Below, piece by piece: positions 1 through 6,263 of a stretch of 8,657 nucleotides of DNA. Position numbers and translations under genes: made by a program. Below the pieces are notes generated by a model that had not been told where the DNA came from, ran no database searches, and worked only from the letters and a program-made list of their open reading frames with translations. Numbering within the stretch: position 1 is the first letter of the stretch; every line of letters starts with the position of its first letter. Source of the DNA: an uncultured Bacilli bacterium (GTDB lineage Bacteria > Bacillota_I > Bacilli_A > RF39 > UBA660); NCBI GenBank assembly GCA_947624125.1, contig CANQIY010000038.1:1-8657 (forward strand), in the 5' to 3' direction.

Positions 1-43
1 CATCTTCTCTTAAAGTATAAAAGTAACTTCCTTTTAATTTCAT
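1..43 (-). CDS. proS: 5' end of a gene, probably proline--tRNA ligase (partial)
   Basis: Only the first 14 codons and one base lie in the window. The ATG at 43-41 follows a good Shine-Dalgarno GAAGG (54-50) at 6 nt spacing, so the start is well supported. The readable peptide is MKLKGSYFYTLRED. A Ser followed a few residues later by T-L-R-E is typical of the extreme N-terminus of bacterial-type prolyl-tRNA synthetases, which charge tRNA-Pro in the cytoplasm. That identification is recognition from memory on 14 residues and is tentative; the rest of the gene lies beyond the left edge. A TATAAT lies upstream at 74-69, and the dehydrogenase terminator lies just before it, so this gene is probably transcribed separately from the dehydrogenase. 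Confidence 0.5.
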   Translation of the reverse strand, partial: MKLKGSYFYTLRED

Positions 44-68
44 AATTTGCCTTCTTTCTTACTAATTA

Positions 69-74
69 ATTATA
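69..74 (-). promoter_or_regulatory. -10 element for the left-edge gene
   Basis: A perfect TATAAT on the minus strand, with a start point expected near 62 and the ribosome binding site GAAGG at 54-50. The -35 position (97-92) reads TTTCTT, a poor match, and there is no TG extension. The spacing to the gene is right, but in such an A+T-rich region the evidence is modest. Confidence 0.4.
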
Positions 75-86
75 ATCGAAATCAAC

Positions 87-110
87 AAAAAAAGAAAGAT
101 TTCTCTTTCT
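87..110 (-). terminator. Rho-independent terminator of the dehydrogenase gene
   Basis: Read on the minus strand, AGAAAGA (110-104) pairs perfectly with TCTTTCT (99-93) across a GAAA tetraloop and is followed by a run of T to 87. It lies 18 bases after the dehydrogenase stop codon. The stem is A/T-rich and so fairly weak, but the tetraloop and U-tract are typical. Confidence 0.75.
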
Positions 111-127
111 ATTCTAACTATTTTCCT

Positions 128-1141
128 CTATTTATGAGGGTCAACTAATATTTTAATCGAACTAGACTTACCACTATAAAGTTCTTCATAAGATTCTCCA
201 ACTTCTTCTAAAGTAACAGTTTTACTTATAAATCTATCAACATCTATTTCTTTATTCGCTATCATACTTATACATTTAGCAAATTCTTCTTTTGTATAAG
301 CAATAGCCCCGATAGCTTTAACTTCTTTCATAACAATAGAAGTTGTAGCAAAATTAATTGGTACCATTGATACCCCGACTAAAATAACAGTACCACCACT
401 TTTTACTAAACTAAAAGCACTATTAACTGCGGGACTATTACCACAACATTCAATTACAATATCATATTTGCCAATATTTTTATTTACTTCATCTTCATTT
501 AAAGCATCTAACCATTCATCAGCAACACCTAATTTAACCGCTGCTTCTCCTCTTTTGGGATTAGTTTCTGATACTACGACTTTACTAGCTCCACTTTTCT
601 TAGCAAACATGGCTGATACTAAACCAATGATGCCACCCCCAACAACTAAAACATTATCACCAACATTTGGATTAGCTAAATTAACTGCATGATAACCAAC
701 AGCGGTTGGTTCAACTAAAGCCCCTTCTTCAAAAGTCATATTCTCCGGTACTTTTAAAACCATATCACTTCGAACCTTTAACATCGGGGCAAGACCACCC
801 GGATTATCTAAAGACAAACCACTAGCATGCGTCCATGTATCAGCACAATAATGAATATTACCTTTAACACAAGCATCACACTCACCACATGGAGAAATAG
901 GTAACGCTGTAACTTTATCTCCTACTTTTAAATCTTCTCTTCCGCCATTATCAATAACTGTTCCACAGTATTCATGACCCATAACTAAACCAACTGGTCC
1001 ACCTAATTCCCAATAATGAATATCTGAACCACATATTCCTGTTCTTTTTACATCTATTAAAACTTTACCTTCTTCTTTGGTTGGTTCTTCTATTTCTTTT
1101 ATAGTAAATTCTTTAACCCCTTTTATAGCAACACATTTCAT
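128..1141 (-). CDS. Zinc-dependent medium-chain alcohol/polyol dehydrogenase
   Basis: A cytoplasmic NAD(P)-dependent oxidoreductase of the medium-chain (MDR) superfamily, 337 residues, normal length. Catalytic zinc ligands are visible at C37 (GICGSD), H56-E57 (GHE) and E144 (VEPTAVG). C85, C88, C91 and C99 form the structural zinc site. The Rossmann motif GGGIIG spans 168-173, and an acidic residue (E192) near the end of the next strand favours NAD over NADP (inference). Overall it looks like sorbitol, threonine or butanediol dehydrogenases; the substrate cannot be fixed from sequence. The start is supported by GGGAGG (1153-1148), 6 nt upstream. It stands alone, with a terminator on either side and its own promoter carrying a direct repeat, which suggests substrate-controlled expression. 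No adjacent transporter or kinase indicates a pathway. Confidence 0.92.
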   Translation of the reverse strand: MKCVAIKGVKEFTIKEIEEPTKEEGKVLIDVKRTGICGSDIHYWELGGPVGLVMGHEYCGTVIDNGGREDLKVGDKVTALPISPCGECDACVKGNIHYCADTWTHASGLSLDNPGGLAPMLKVRSDMVLKVPENMTFEEGALVEPTAVGYHAVNLANPNVGDNVLVVGGGIIGLVSAMFAKKSGASKVVVSETNPKRGEAAVKLGVADEWLDALNEDEVNKNIGKYDIVIECCGNSPAVNSAFSLVKSGGTVILVGVSMVPINFATTSIVMKEVKAIGAIAYTKEEFAKCISMIANKEIDVDRFISKTVTLEEVGESYEELYSGKSSSIKILVDPHK

Positions 1142-1167
1142 AAATATCCTCCCTATCTTTCATAGTT

Positions 1168-1196
1168 ATTATACCATTTACTAGACATTTTATAAA
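1168..1196 (-). promoter_or_regulatory. Promoter of the dehydrogenase gene (extended -10)
   Basis: On the minus strand TATAAT lies at 1173-1168, preceded by TGG (an extended -10), with a weak -35 TTTATA at 1196-1191 and a 17-base spacer. Transcription should start near 1161, leaving room for the GGGAGG ribosome binding site at 1153-1148. Confidence 0.7.
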
Positions 1197-1218
1197 TTGA
1201 ATTGCCATTTACTTGACA
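1174..1218 (-). repeat. 14-bp direct repeat in the dehydrogenase promoter (candidate operator)
   Basis: On the minus strand TGTCAAGTAAATGG (1218-1205) and TGTCTAGTAAATGG (1187-1174) differ at one base and are offset by 31 bp, about three helical turns. The downstream copy covers the TG extension and part of the spacer; the upstream copy lies behind the -35. The repeat is directly visible. Its role as a binding site for a regulator is inferred from position and helical phasing. Confidence 0.5.
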
Positions 1219-1233
1219 CATAATTTTGCAAAC

Positions 1234-1263
1234 AAAAACTCCATTATGTAAAACATGGAGTTT
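1234..1263 (-). terminator. Terminator of the GH25 lipoprotein gene
   Basis: On the minus strand AAACTCCAT (1263-1255) pairs with ATGGAGTTT (1244-1236) across a 10-base loop, and the following T run extends to 1234. An inner ATGT/ACAT pairing is an alternative. It begins 7 bases after the stop codon and separates this gene from the dehydrogenase downstream. Confidence 0.85.
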
Positions 1264-1270
1264 ACTTTTC

Positions 1271-2491
1271 TTAATTTTTATACATTACATCGATATCAAC
1301 ATCACCATTAATACCATCTATTTTACCATTATTACAAAGTTGCCAAATCTCATAATCACCTTCATAATTAGTTTTACTAGTATAATGAGCTAACCAAACA
1401 GGAAAATTTAATTTATTAGTCCAAATAGTTTCTAAATAAAATTTACTACTATAAAGCATTCCTTCATAACCTTTATTTTTAACCGTAGTCATAAAATGAT
1501 TAGCTAAATTATTGATTTCATAAAAACTAATTTTATAACTATTCCAATTAGACCAACTTTCCCAGTCAAATACAATTGGTAAATCAAGACTTCGACCATC
1601 TAGAGTATCCAAAACCCAATTAGCATGAGCAATTGCTTCTTCTTCACTTGTAGCTATACTATAAAGATATACCCCAACCTTTAAACCAGCATCTTTAGCT
1701 TTTTGATAGTTTTGTTCAAAATATTCATCTTTCGCAATTTTCCTAGTTGAACTTCCTTCAACGCCAATTCTCATTAAAACAAAACTAGCTCCAGCTTCTT
1801 TAACTTTATTAAAATCGATATCTCCCTGCCATTTCGAAACATCAATACCTATTTCAGTATTATCATTTTTATGAGCTTTTACAATATCGGCAAACTGTGT
1901 CTTTTTAGCACTTCCACCACCACTACTACCACCACCAGTATTATTATTTGGTTTAACAACACTTAATGTAACATTAACTTCTTTGGTATTATTACTACTA
2001 TCAGATAAAGTATAAACTAACTTATAAGTTCCTGCTTTTGTTAAATCATAATCCCCACTAATTACACAACCAACATCACCAGTATAATTATCACCAAATG
2101 TTATTAAATTACATAAATCACCATCATAATTAAGAGTAACTGATTTACTAGTTCCCCCAAAAACTAAAGGAGGAATACTATCAATAACATTAATTTTATA
2201 TTTATATACATATCTTTGATTATCTATTTCATAATATAATTCATATTCTTTTTCTCCTAATAAAGTAGTATCAAGACTATAATCTTCACTAATCATATTT
2301 ACTTTACTAGTATCAATATCATCATTTTTTATAACAATATCTGATAATTTAACATCACTATATACCTCAACTGTATTAGTTGTTAAAAGAAAATAATTAT
2401 TATCTTTATCTTCAATTACTTCTTCTAAATTATTATTATTACCACACCCTGTAAAAAATAAACTAAATATTATCAAAATTAATACTTTCAT
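1271..2491 (-). CDS. Lipoprotein with two Ig-like domains and a GH25 lysozyme domain
   Basis: A 406-residue secreted muramidase, predicted to cleave the MurNAc-GlcNAc bond of peptidoglycan at the outer face of the membrane. Residues 1-16 form a short lipoprotein signal ending in FTGC, with C16 as the lipidated residue. Two beta-rich Ig-like segments follow at roughly 36-103 and 107-179, then an N/G/S-rich linker at 180-195. The GH25 domain runs from about 213 to the end. Its start motif GIDVSKWQG is at 215-223, the catalytic D-x-E pair is D309/E311, and the terminal aspartates of DVDID (397-401) are present, so the active site looks intact. The start is supported by GAGG (2500-2497), 5 nt upstream. 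It is monocistronic, with its own extended -10 promoter and terminators on both sides. Cell-wall remodelling is likely; defence or digestion of foreign wall is possible. Confidence 0.9.
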   Translation of the reverse strand: MKVLILIIFSLFFTGCGNNNNLEEVIEDKDNNYFLLTTNTVEVYSDVKLSDIVIKNDDIDTSKVNMISEDYSLDTTLLGEKEYELYYEIDNQRYVYKYKINVIDSIPPLVFGGTSKSVTLNYDGDLCNLITFGDNYTGDVGCVISGDYDLTKAGTYKLVYTLSDSSNNTKEVNVTLSVVKPNNNTGGGSSGGGSAKKTQFADIVKAHKNDNTEIGIDVSKWQGDIDFNKVKEAGASFVLMRIGVEGSSTRKIAKDEYFEQNYQKAKDAGLKVGVYLYSIATSEEEAIAHANWVLDTLDGRSLDLPIVFDWESWSNWNSYKISFYEINNLANHFMTTVKNKGYEGMLYSSKFYLETIWTNKLNFPVWLAHYTSKTNYEGDYEIWQLCNNGKIDGINGDVDIDVMYKN

Positions 2492-2508
2492 ACATACCTC
2501 TTAGAAAG

Positions 2509-2517
2509 ATTATAGCA
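2509..2517 (-). promoter_or_regulatory. Extended -10 promoter of the GH25 gene
   Basis: TGC-TATAAT on the minus strand (2517-2509). No convincing -35 is seen 17 bases upstream. The predicted start near 2502 almost touches the ribosome binding site AAGAGG (2502-2497), so the leader would be very short. Confidence 0.6.
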
Positions 2518-2542
2518 TAAATGTATTTAATTTACTAGCTAC

Positions 2543-2566
2543 AAAAAAGATGCCTTTAAGCATCTT
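2543..2566 (-). terminator. Terminator of the three-gene repeat cassette
   Basis: On the minus strand AAGATGC (2566-2560) pairs with GCATCTT (2553-2547) across a 6-base loop, followed by T to 2543. The stem overlaps the TAA of the last cassette gene by two bases. Confidence 0.88.
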
Positions 2567-2852
2567 ATAAATATTCAATAACTCTAATATTTTTATTTAA
2601 TTTTTCAATTAAATCTTGAGGTTCATATTTAGCAAAAATATTAACGAAATTACTATGGTCCATTAAAAACATATCATAATATTCTAAAAAAATTTCTTGA
2701 TAATTAGTTACTCCTAATTCTTTTAAATAATTAATATTTTCACCCACTAATTTCTTACTTTTTTTAATTTCATCAATTAACTTTTTGGGAGAATTATTTA
2801 AGAAATCAGCAATATCATCTTTATTAAATCCATATTTTTCCAAAAATTTCAC
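2565..2852 (-). CDS. Small helical-repeat protein of unknown function (third cassette gene)
   Basis: A 95-residue, lysine-rich, all-helical cytoplasmic protein with no signal peptide or membrane segment; I do not recognise a named family. It begins with LEKYGFNKDDI (4-14), which matches motifs in the two upstream genes. Two repeat-like units of the form L-x-x-x-G-hydrophobic follow (about 4-30 and 42-88), resembling the spacing of mTERF-type helical repeats. The start is a GTG at 2852-2850, placed by GGGAG (2863-2859) at 6 nt spacing; an in-frame TAG just upstream rules out a longer form. Its start lies two bases after the preceding stop, and the ribosome binding site lies inside the preceding gene, so the two are probably translationally coupled. 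It is the last gene before the terminator. Confidence 0.75.
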   Translation of the reverse strand: MKFLEKYGFNKDDIADFLNNSPKKLIDEIKKSKKLVGENINYLKELGVTNYQEIFLEYYDMFLMDHSNFVNIFAKYEPQDLIEKLNKNIRVIEYL

Positions 2853-2854
2853 AC

Positions 2855-3721
2855 TTATCTCCCTCTACTTTCAGCTTCATATACACTTGGATTCATATCA
2901 TCATATTTAGAAAAATCAATATCATGACCTAAATCATTTAAAGCATTTAATTGTTTTTCTAAATCAGCTCTAATGCTTTGAAAATCAGTGGTAGCTGCTT
3001 CAACTTTACTATATTCATTCATTACTTCATCAACAGTTGGTTCAGCACCAATATCTGTAAGACTATGGTCAAGAAGAGTATTATCATGATGAGCATCACC
3101 AATATTTATCTCTTTTAAACCATCTATTTCCGGTACAACATCAGGACTATATAAATCATTTTCTATAACTTTTGGCTCTTCTTTTACTTCTTCTTCATGA
3201 CTTTCACTGCTAGGAGCTACTTCTTCTAAAACAGGTTCTTCTTTTGGTAAGTCACTCGGAACAAAAGGCTCTAAATTAAAATCTTCAGCTGGAGTAGGAC
3301 TACTAACTTCTTCCCCTAAACCACGATTTTTTAAAACTTCTTGCCATAAGTTTCTATTAAACAAAAATAATTCATATTTACCATTTTCATCTTTATATTG
3401 AATACCATTAGCATTACAATAACCTATTCTTTTATAAATATCAACAGGATTTAAACATAAACGTAAAGGTTTTTCTACATATAAACCAGCTTCATGAATA
3501 GCTTCGATAAAATCAAAATCTTTTTTAATATCACTAAGAGGCATTGTTAAAGCTTTTAATTCATGTCCTCTTTTAATATCAACACCTTTATTAGTTATAT
3601 AATCTAAAACCTCTAAATCAACGTGTTGTAAAGTAACATAAAATTTTTCAATAGTTCTTTTTCTTTCTTCTTCATTAAAATTTAATCTATCTAATGTTTT
3701 ATTTATATCTACAAATTCCAT
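2855..3721 (-). CDS. Repeat protein with long acidic linker, unknown function (second cassette gene)
   Basis: A 288-residue cytoplasmic protein of unrecognised family. Residues 10-20 (LDRLNFNEEER) match the motif shared with both neighbours. Residues 36-130 hold three units with the pattern aromatic/Leu-x-x-x-x-x-G-hydrophobic, followed by an L-x-P or L-N-P-like stretch (DYITNKGVDI; FIEAIHEAGLYV; YCNANGIQY, with LCLNPVDIYK between the last two). About 135-205 is rich in Glu, Pro and Ser and is probably disordered. Residues 231-275 may form a short helix or coil. The start is supported by a strong AGGAGG (3734-3729) at 7 nt; this site overlaps the TAG of the upstream gene (3735-3733), so expression is closely tied to it. 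The layout of repeats plus acidic tether looks like an adaptor or scaffold, which is inference only. Confidence 0.8.
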   Translation of the reverse strand: MEFVDINKTLDRLNFNEEERKRTIEKFYVTLQHVDLEVLDYITNKGVDIKRGHELKALTMPLSDIKKDFDFIEAIHEAGLYVEKPLRLCLNPVDIYKRIGYCNANGIQYKDENGKYELFLFNRNLWQEVLKNRGLGEEVSSPTPAEDFNLEPFVPSDLPKEEPVLEEVAPSSESHEEEVKEEPKVIENDLYSPDVVPEIDGLKEINIGDAHHDNTLLDHSLTDIGAEPTVDEVMNEYSKVEAATTDFQSIRADLEKQLNALNDLGHDIDFSKYDDMNPSVYEAESRGR

Positions 3722-3732
3722 TATGTTTCCTC

Positions 3733-4818
3733 CTAATACGCAATTAATGGTACTATTTTAGGGTCAAGGCCACTATTTTGTAAACGCATTACCGCTTCGT
3801 CTAAACCATTTATATCATATTTCATTAAAATATTAGGATTTAAATAAATATCAAATGGCTCTTTACCAATTTCAATTAACTTCTTAATTTTTTCATCTAA
3901 CTCTTTATCATATAATAATTCTACATTATCAACGAAAAAGTCTAATTTCATATCATGACTATGAGCTATCTCAACATTCTTTCTTAAATCAGTTTCATTA
4001 TAATTAGCTAATATCTTATCGATATCATTAGCTGTAAAATCTAAATAATCAAAACCTAATTCAGTTAATAAATTAATTAAATTATCTTTTGGTGATAAAG
4101 AACTCTTTTCTTCTCCTTCATCATTATTTTGATAAGCATCTTTAGCTTCAGCAAATACCTCAGAAATACTCTTACCACTTTGATTTTTTAATCTATTTTC
4201 ATATTCAAATAAAGCATCTTCAGGGAACATCATAAGTTTAGCGGCTTCTCTTTGTTCATCTTCATTAAAATCAAATTTTTCTAATAGGGAAGTAATGGAA
4301 TCTCTTGTAATATTGATATTGCCACTTAAAGCTAAATCAAAATATTCATTTAATCTTCTTTGGTCTTCTAAAGCTTCATCTTTTCTAATACCAAGTTCTT
4401 CAATTGTGGCAATTGCGGTATTTAAATCAGTTTCAACTTGTACTAATTTTTTACTCGCTGCATCTTTTTCATTTTGAACTCTTTCAATTGTCTTAGGAAG
4501 CATTCTATTTACATCTTCACTTAATCTCTCCGGATTAAAATCAACATTTAATTTTGTTAAAACTGTTTTAAAATCTTCTGTTTTAATGCGACTTAAAGTT
4601 GTTAATAATTTTTCTCCTTCTTCCGCTAATACTCTTTCTTCTTCCGTTAAATTTTCAATTTCACTTTGTAATGTGGCTTTTTCACTTGTTGTTCTTTCTT
4701 TTGTTTCTGTAGCTGTTATTTTTTCTTTTTCCATTTTGGCAAGAACAACACTTTCACTTCCTCTTAGGTTATATAATCTATCTAATAATTTTGTTATCTC
4801 TGAAGTCAACATCTTCAT
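3733..4818 (-). CDS. Coiled-coil and helical-repeat protein, unknown function (first cassette gene)
   Basis: A 361-residue cytoplasmic protein with no signal or membrane segment; I know no named family for it. Residues 25-80 and 108-160 are charged, heptad-like and likely coiled coil. Residues 178-188 (LEKFDFNEDEQ) carry the motif shared with the next two genes. Residues 210-245 are a polar linker. The C-terminus (246-361) holds three or four helical repeat units: LLTELGFDYLDF, AHSHDMKLDF, a GKEPFDIYLNPNIL stretch, then LQNSGLDPKIV. The start is the first ATG after GGGAG (4834-4830), at about 10 nt; a second ATG two codons later is the alternative. A strong promoter lies directly upstream. 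It is the promoter-proximal gene of the cassette. Coiled coil plus repeats suggests a structural or scaffolding role, not an enzyme (inference). Confidence 0.82.
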   Translation of the reverse strand: MKMLTSEITKLLDRLYNLRGSESVVLAKMEKEKITATETKERTTSEKATLQSEIENLTEEERVLAEEGEKLLTTLSRIKTEDFKTVLTKLNVDFNPERLSEDVNRMLPKTIERVQNEKDAASKKLVQVETDLNTAIATIEELGIRKDEALEDQRRLNEYFDLALSGNINITRDSITSLLEKFDFNEDEQREAAKLMMFPEDALFEYENRLKNQSGKSISEVFAEAKDAYQNNDEGEEKSSLSPKDNLINLLTELGFDYLDFTANDIDKILANYNETDLRKNVEIAHSHDMKLDFFVDNVELLYDKELDEKIKKLIEIGKEPFDIYLNPNILMKYDINGLDEAVMRLQNSGLDPKIVPLIAY

Positions 4819-4848
4819 ATTAGAATCACTCCCTCTTATTATGAATAA

Positions 4849-4877
4849 ATTATATCAAAACTCTTTCTATTTGTAAA
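4849..4877 (-). promoter_or_regulatory. Strong promoter of the three-gene cassette
   Basis: On the minus strand TTTACA (4877-4872), a 17-base spacer and TATAAT (4854-4849) preceded by TGA (extended -10). This is the best promoter in the window. It sits directly behind the sigH terminator, so the cassette is a separate transcription unit from rlmB-sigH. Confidence 0.85.
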
Positions 4878-4879
4878 CT

Positions 4880-4905
4880 AAAAAGACGAATTTTTCACTC
4901 GTCTT
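4880..4905 (-). terminator. Terminator of the rlmB-sigH operon
   Basis: On the minus strand AAGACGA (4905-4899) pairs with TCGTCTT (4889-4883) across a 9-base loop, followed by T to 4880. The hairpin contains the last sigH codons and its TGA stop, which supports TGA being a true stop in this genome. Confidence 0.88.
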
Positions 4906-5527
4906 CTTCTTTATTTATTATTCTTTTTATTTTATTTTTAATTCTTTGCATGGTATTATCTACTTGTTTTGGTGTTTTTTGTAAAATTTTGGCTATTTCT
5001 TGATAATTCATTCCATTAACCATTAATAAAAATACTTCATATTCTTGACTTGTTAACTTCTTTTCAATTCTCTTTAATAAAGAAACATAATCTTCATTAT
5101 TTACTACATTATTTAATGGGTCAAATACCCCTTCATCACTAATAACTTCCATTAAAGGTTTCCCATCTTTATAGGGAAAATCTAAAGAATAAGCGTCTTT
5201 TAAAGTTTTATATTTATCTCTACTATATTTTCTTATCATCCCTCTTATTCTTCTTTCAATACAAAGATTTAAAAAAGTTAGAAGAGTGGCATCTTTATCG
5301 TCTTGATAAGAACGTAGGGCATCACTAAAACCAACAGCACATTCACTATAAATCTCTTGATAATCAATATTTAACTCACTTAAAAATTCACTATATTTTT
5401 TAATTAATATATCAATTATATATCGGTATTTATAATAAAGAATGTTTTTCGCATTTTCATCATCTTCCCGATATAACATTATTAATTCATAATCATTTGT
5501 TTCTTTAAGTTTTAAATCTTCTTTCAT
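4895..5527 (-). CDS. sigH: RNA polymerase sigma factor, SigH type
   Basis: A 210-residue sigma-70 family factor close in length to Bacillus SigH (about 218). Region 2 spans about 15-100, including YQEIYSECAVGFSDALRSY, which matches the core-binding and -10-recognition helices. The linker segment SLDFPYKDGKPLMEVISDE (114-132) resembles the SLD...LLDVIS stretch of SigH. Region 4 spans about 145-205, with the helix-turn-helix in YQEIAKILQKTPKQVDNTMQR (175-195). Region 1.1 and a full region 3 are absent. The ATG shares its A with the TAA of rlmB (TAATG) and no clear ribosome binding site is visible, so translation probably depends on termination-reinitiation. rlmB-sigH adjacency agrees with the Bacillus order rlmB-yacP-sigH, with yacP missing. 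In Bacillus SigH serves the transition state and competence; the regulon here is unknown. Confidence 0.85.
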   Translation of the reverse strand: MKEDLKLKETNDYELIMLYREDDENAKNILYYKYRYIIDILIKKYSEFLSELNIDYQEIYSECAVGFSDALRSYQDDKDATLLTFLNLCIERRIRGMIRKYSRDKYKTLKDAYSLDFPYKDGKPLMEVISDEGVFDPLNNVVNNEDYVSLLKRIEKKLTSQEYEVFLLMVNGMNYQEIAKILQKTPKQVDNTMQRIKNKIKRIINKEEDE

Positions 5528-6186
5528 TATTTAAGCATACCATAAATTAGTATTCCTGCTGAAGTACTCGCATTTAAACTATTTATTTTTCCTTTCATTG
5601 GTATTTTGATTATAAAATCACTATTATCTTTGATAATTTTACTAACGCCACTGCCTTCACTACCAATTACTAACACTTTTTTGCCGGTATAATCTAGAGT
5701 GCGATAATCAACTCCATCCATATCAGCAGTATAAACAAAATAATTTTTTTGCTTTAATTCATTTAGGGCATTAACTAAATTACTTACCATAATTATTTTT
5801 ACATGCATAATAGCGCCGGATGATACTTTAACAACTGTGTCATTTACCATTACACTTCTTTTACTTGGAATAATAATATTAGTGATTCCGGCACATTCAC
5901 AAGTTCTAATAATTGCTCCGAAATTATGCGGGTCTTCTAAATGGTCTAACATTACAACAAAATCACTGTCAATATCATCCATTGTATAATAATTATAATC
6001 ATGTATTTCCATTACTATTCCCTGATGATTACCACTTACCATTTTATCTAATTTTTGTTTGGGAACAACGGTATATTTAAGTTTTTCTTTTTGTAAGATG
6101 GGAATTATTTCTTTACTGCTTACGAATATATTTTTTATTTGTTTTTTATTAACTTCTTTTAAAACATTTTTCCCATAAACAAGCAT
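5527..6186 (-). CDS. rlmB: 23S rRNA 2'-O-methyltransferase RlmB (TrmH/SpoU family)
   Basis: A SAM-dependent SPOUT-class RNA methyltransferase, expected to methylate the ribose of the conserved P-loop guanosine of 23S rRNA (G2251 in E. coli). Numbered from the ATG at 6186, the protein has 219 residues, somewhat short for the family (about 245-250). Residues 1-68 form a compact N-terminal RNA-binding part beginning LVYGKNVLKEV, then NHQGIVMEI (53-61). Motif 1 DHLEDPHNFGAIIRT lies at 81-95 with N88 and R94. Motif 2 VIGSEGSG is at 173-180 with E177. Motif 3 IPMKGKINSLNAS (195-207) supplies the knot residues, so it should be active. The frame can be extended to a GTG at 6195, but the AAGAAGGTGAT site (6201-6191) overlaps that GTG and fits the ATG at 6186. 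It is co-transcribed with sigH. Confidence 0.92.
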   Translation of the reverse strand: MLVYGKNVLKEVNKKQIKNIFVSSKEIIPILQKEKLKYTVVPKQKLDKMVSGNHQGIVMEIHDYNYYTMDDIDSDFVVMLDHLEDPHNFGAIIRTCECAGITNIIIPSKRSVMVNDTVVKVSSGAIMHVKIIMVSNLVNALNELKQKNYFVYTADMDGVDYRTLDYTGKKVLVIGSEGSGVSKIIKDNSDFIIKIPMKGKINSLNASTSAGILIYGMLK

Positions 6187-6190
6187 GTGC

Positions 6191-6201
6191 ATCACCTTCT
6201 T
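6191..6201 (-). promoter_or_regulatory. Ribosome binding site that fixes the rlmB start
   Basis: AAGAAGGTGAT on the minus strand is an almost full-length complement of the 16S 3' tail. GAAGG lies 8 nt from the ATG at 6186, only 2 nt from the ATG at 6192, and overlaps the GTG at 6195. The downstream ATG is therefore the preferred start. Confidence 0.75.
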
Positions 6202-6202
6202 A

Positions 6203-6230
6203 ATTGTATCATAAATTTTAAAGCTTGCAT
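6203..6230 (-). promoter_or_regulatory. Candidate promoter of rlmB-sigH
   Basis: On the minus strand TACAAT (6208-6203) is preceded by TGA, an extended -10. ATGCAA (6230-6225) at 16 bases is a weak -35 and is the same hexamer that reads TTGCAT for the divergent mnmL promoter. The start point would fall inside or next to the ribosome binding site. An alternative -10 TATTAT at 6234-6229 would give a more ordinary leader of about 36 nt. Confidence 0.5.
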
Positions 6231-6253
6231 AATAATTCTTTTTTCGTTATAGT
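6225..6253 (+). promoter_or_regulatory. Promoter of mnmL
   Basis: TTGCAT (6225-6230), a 17-base spacer and TATAGT (6248-6253). The expected start near 6260 is immediately at the AGAGG ribosome binding site, giving a very short leader. The -35 overlaps the putative rlmB -35 on the other strand. Confidence 0.6.
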
Positions 6254-6258
6254 AATTT

Positions 6259-6263
6259 AGAGG
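6259..6263 (+). promoter_or_regulatory. Ribosome binding site that fixes the mnmL start
   Basis: AGAGG lies 8 nt upstream of the ATG at 6272. The frame is also open from a GTG at 6263, but that codon overlaps this site, so the ATG is the better start. Confidence 0.75.

Noticed and set aside
468..692. Open frame on the plus strand inside the dehydrogenase gene
   Set aside because: It lies wholly antisense to a gene with intact zinc and Rossmann motifs, has no ribosome binding site and a low-complexity translation.
1916..1950. Short tandem repeat in the GH25 gene as a hypervariable tract
   Set aside because: The CCA/ACC-rich stretch encodes an ordinary Gly/Ser linker with mixed codons and is too imperfect for slippage.
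4295..4876. Two plus-strand open frames antisense to the coiled-coil gene
   Set aside because: Ser/Leu/Phe-rich translations are the expected shadow of an E/K/N-rich coding strand; the minus-strand gene has promoter and ribosome binding site, these have neither.
4895..4905. Mollicute genetic code with TGA read as Trp
   Set aside because: TGA ends sigH at the point where homologous sequence ends, inside a terminator hairpin, and Trp is encoded by TGG elsewhere, as in the GH25 DWESWSNW stretch.
6187..6195. Longer rlmB start at GTG 6195 or ATG 6192
   Set aside because: The GTG overlaps the Shine-Dalgarno sequence and the first ATG is only 2 nt from it; the ATG at 6186 has proper spacing.
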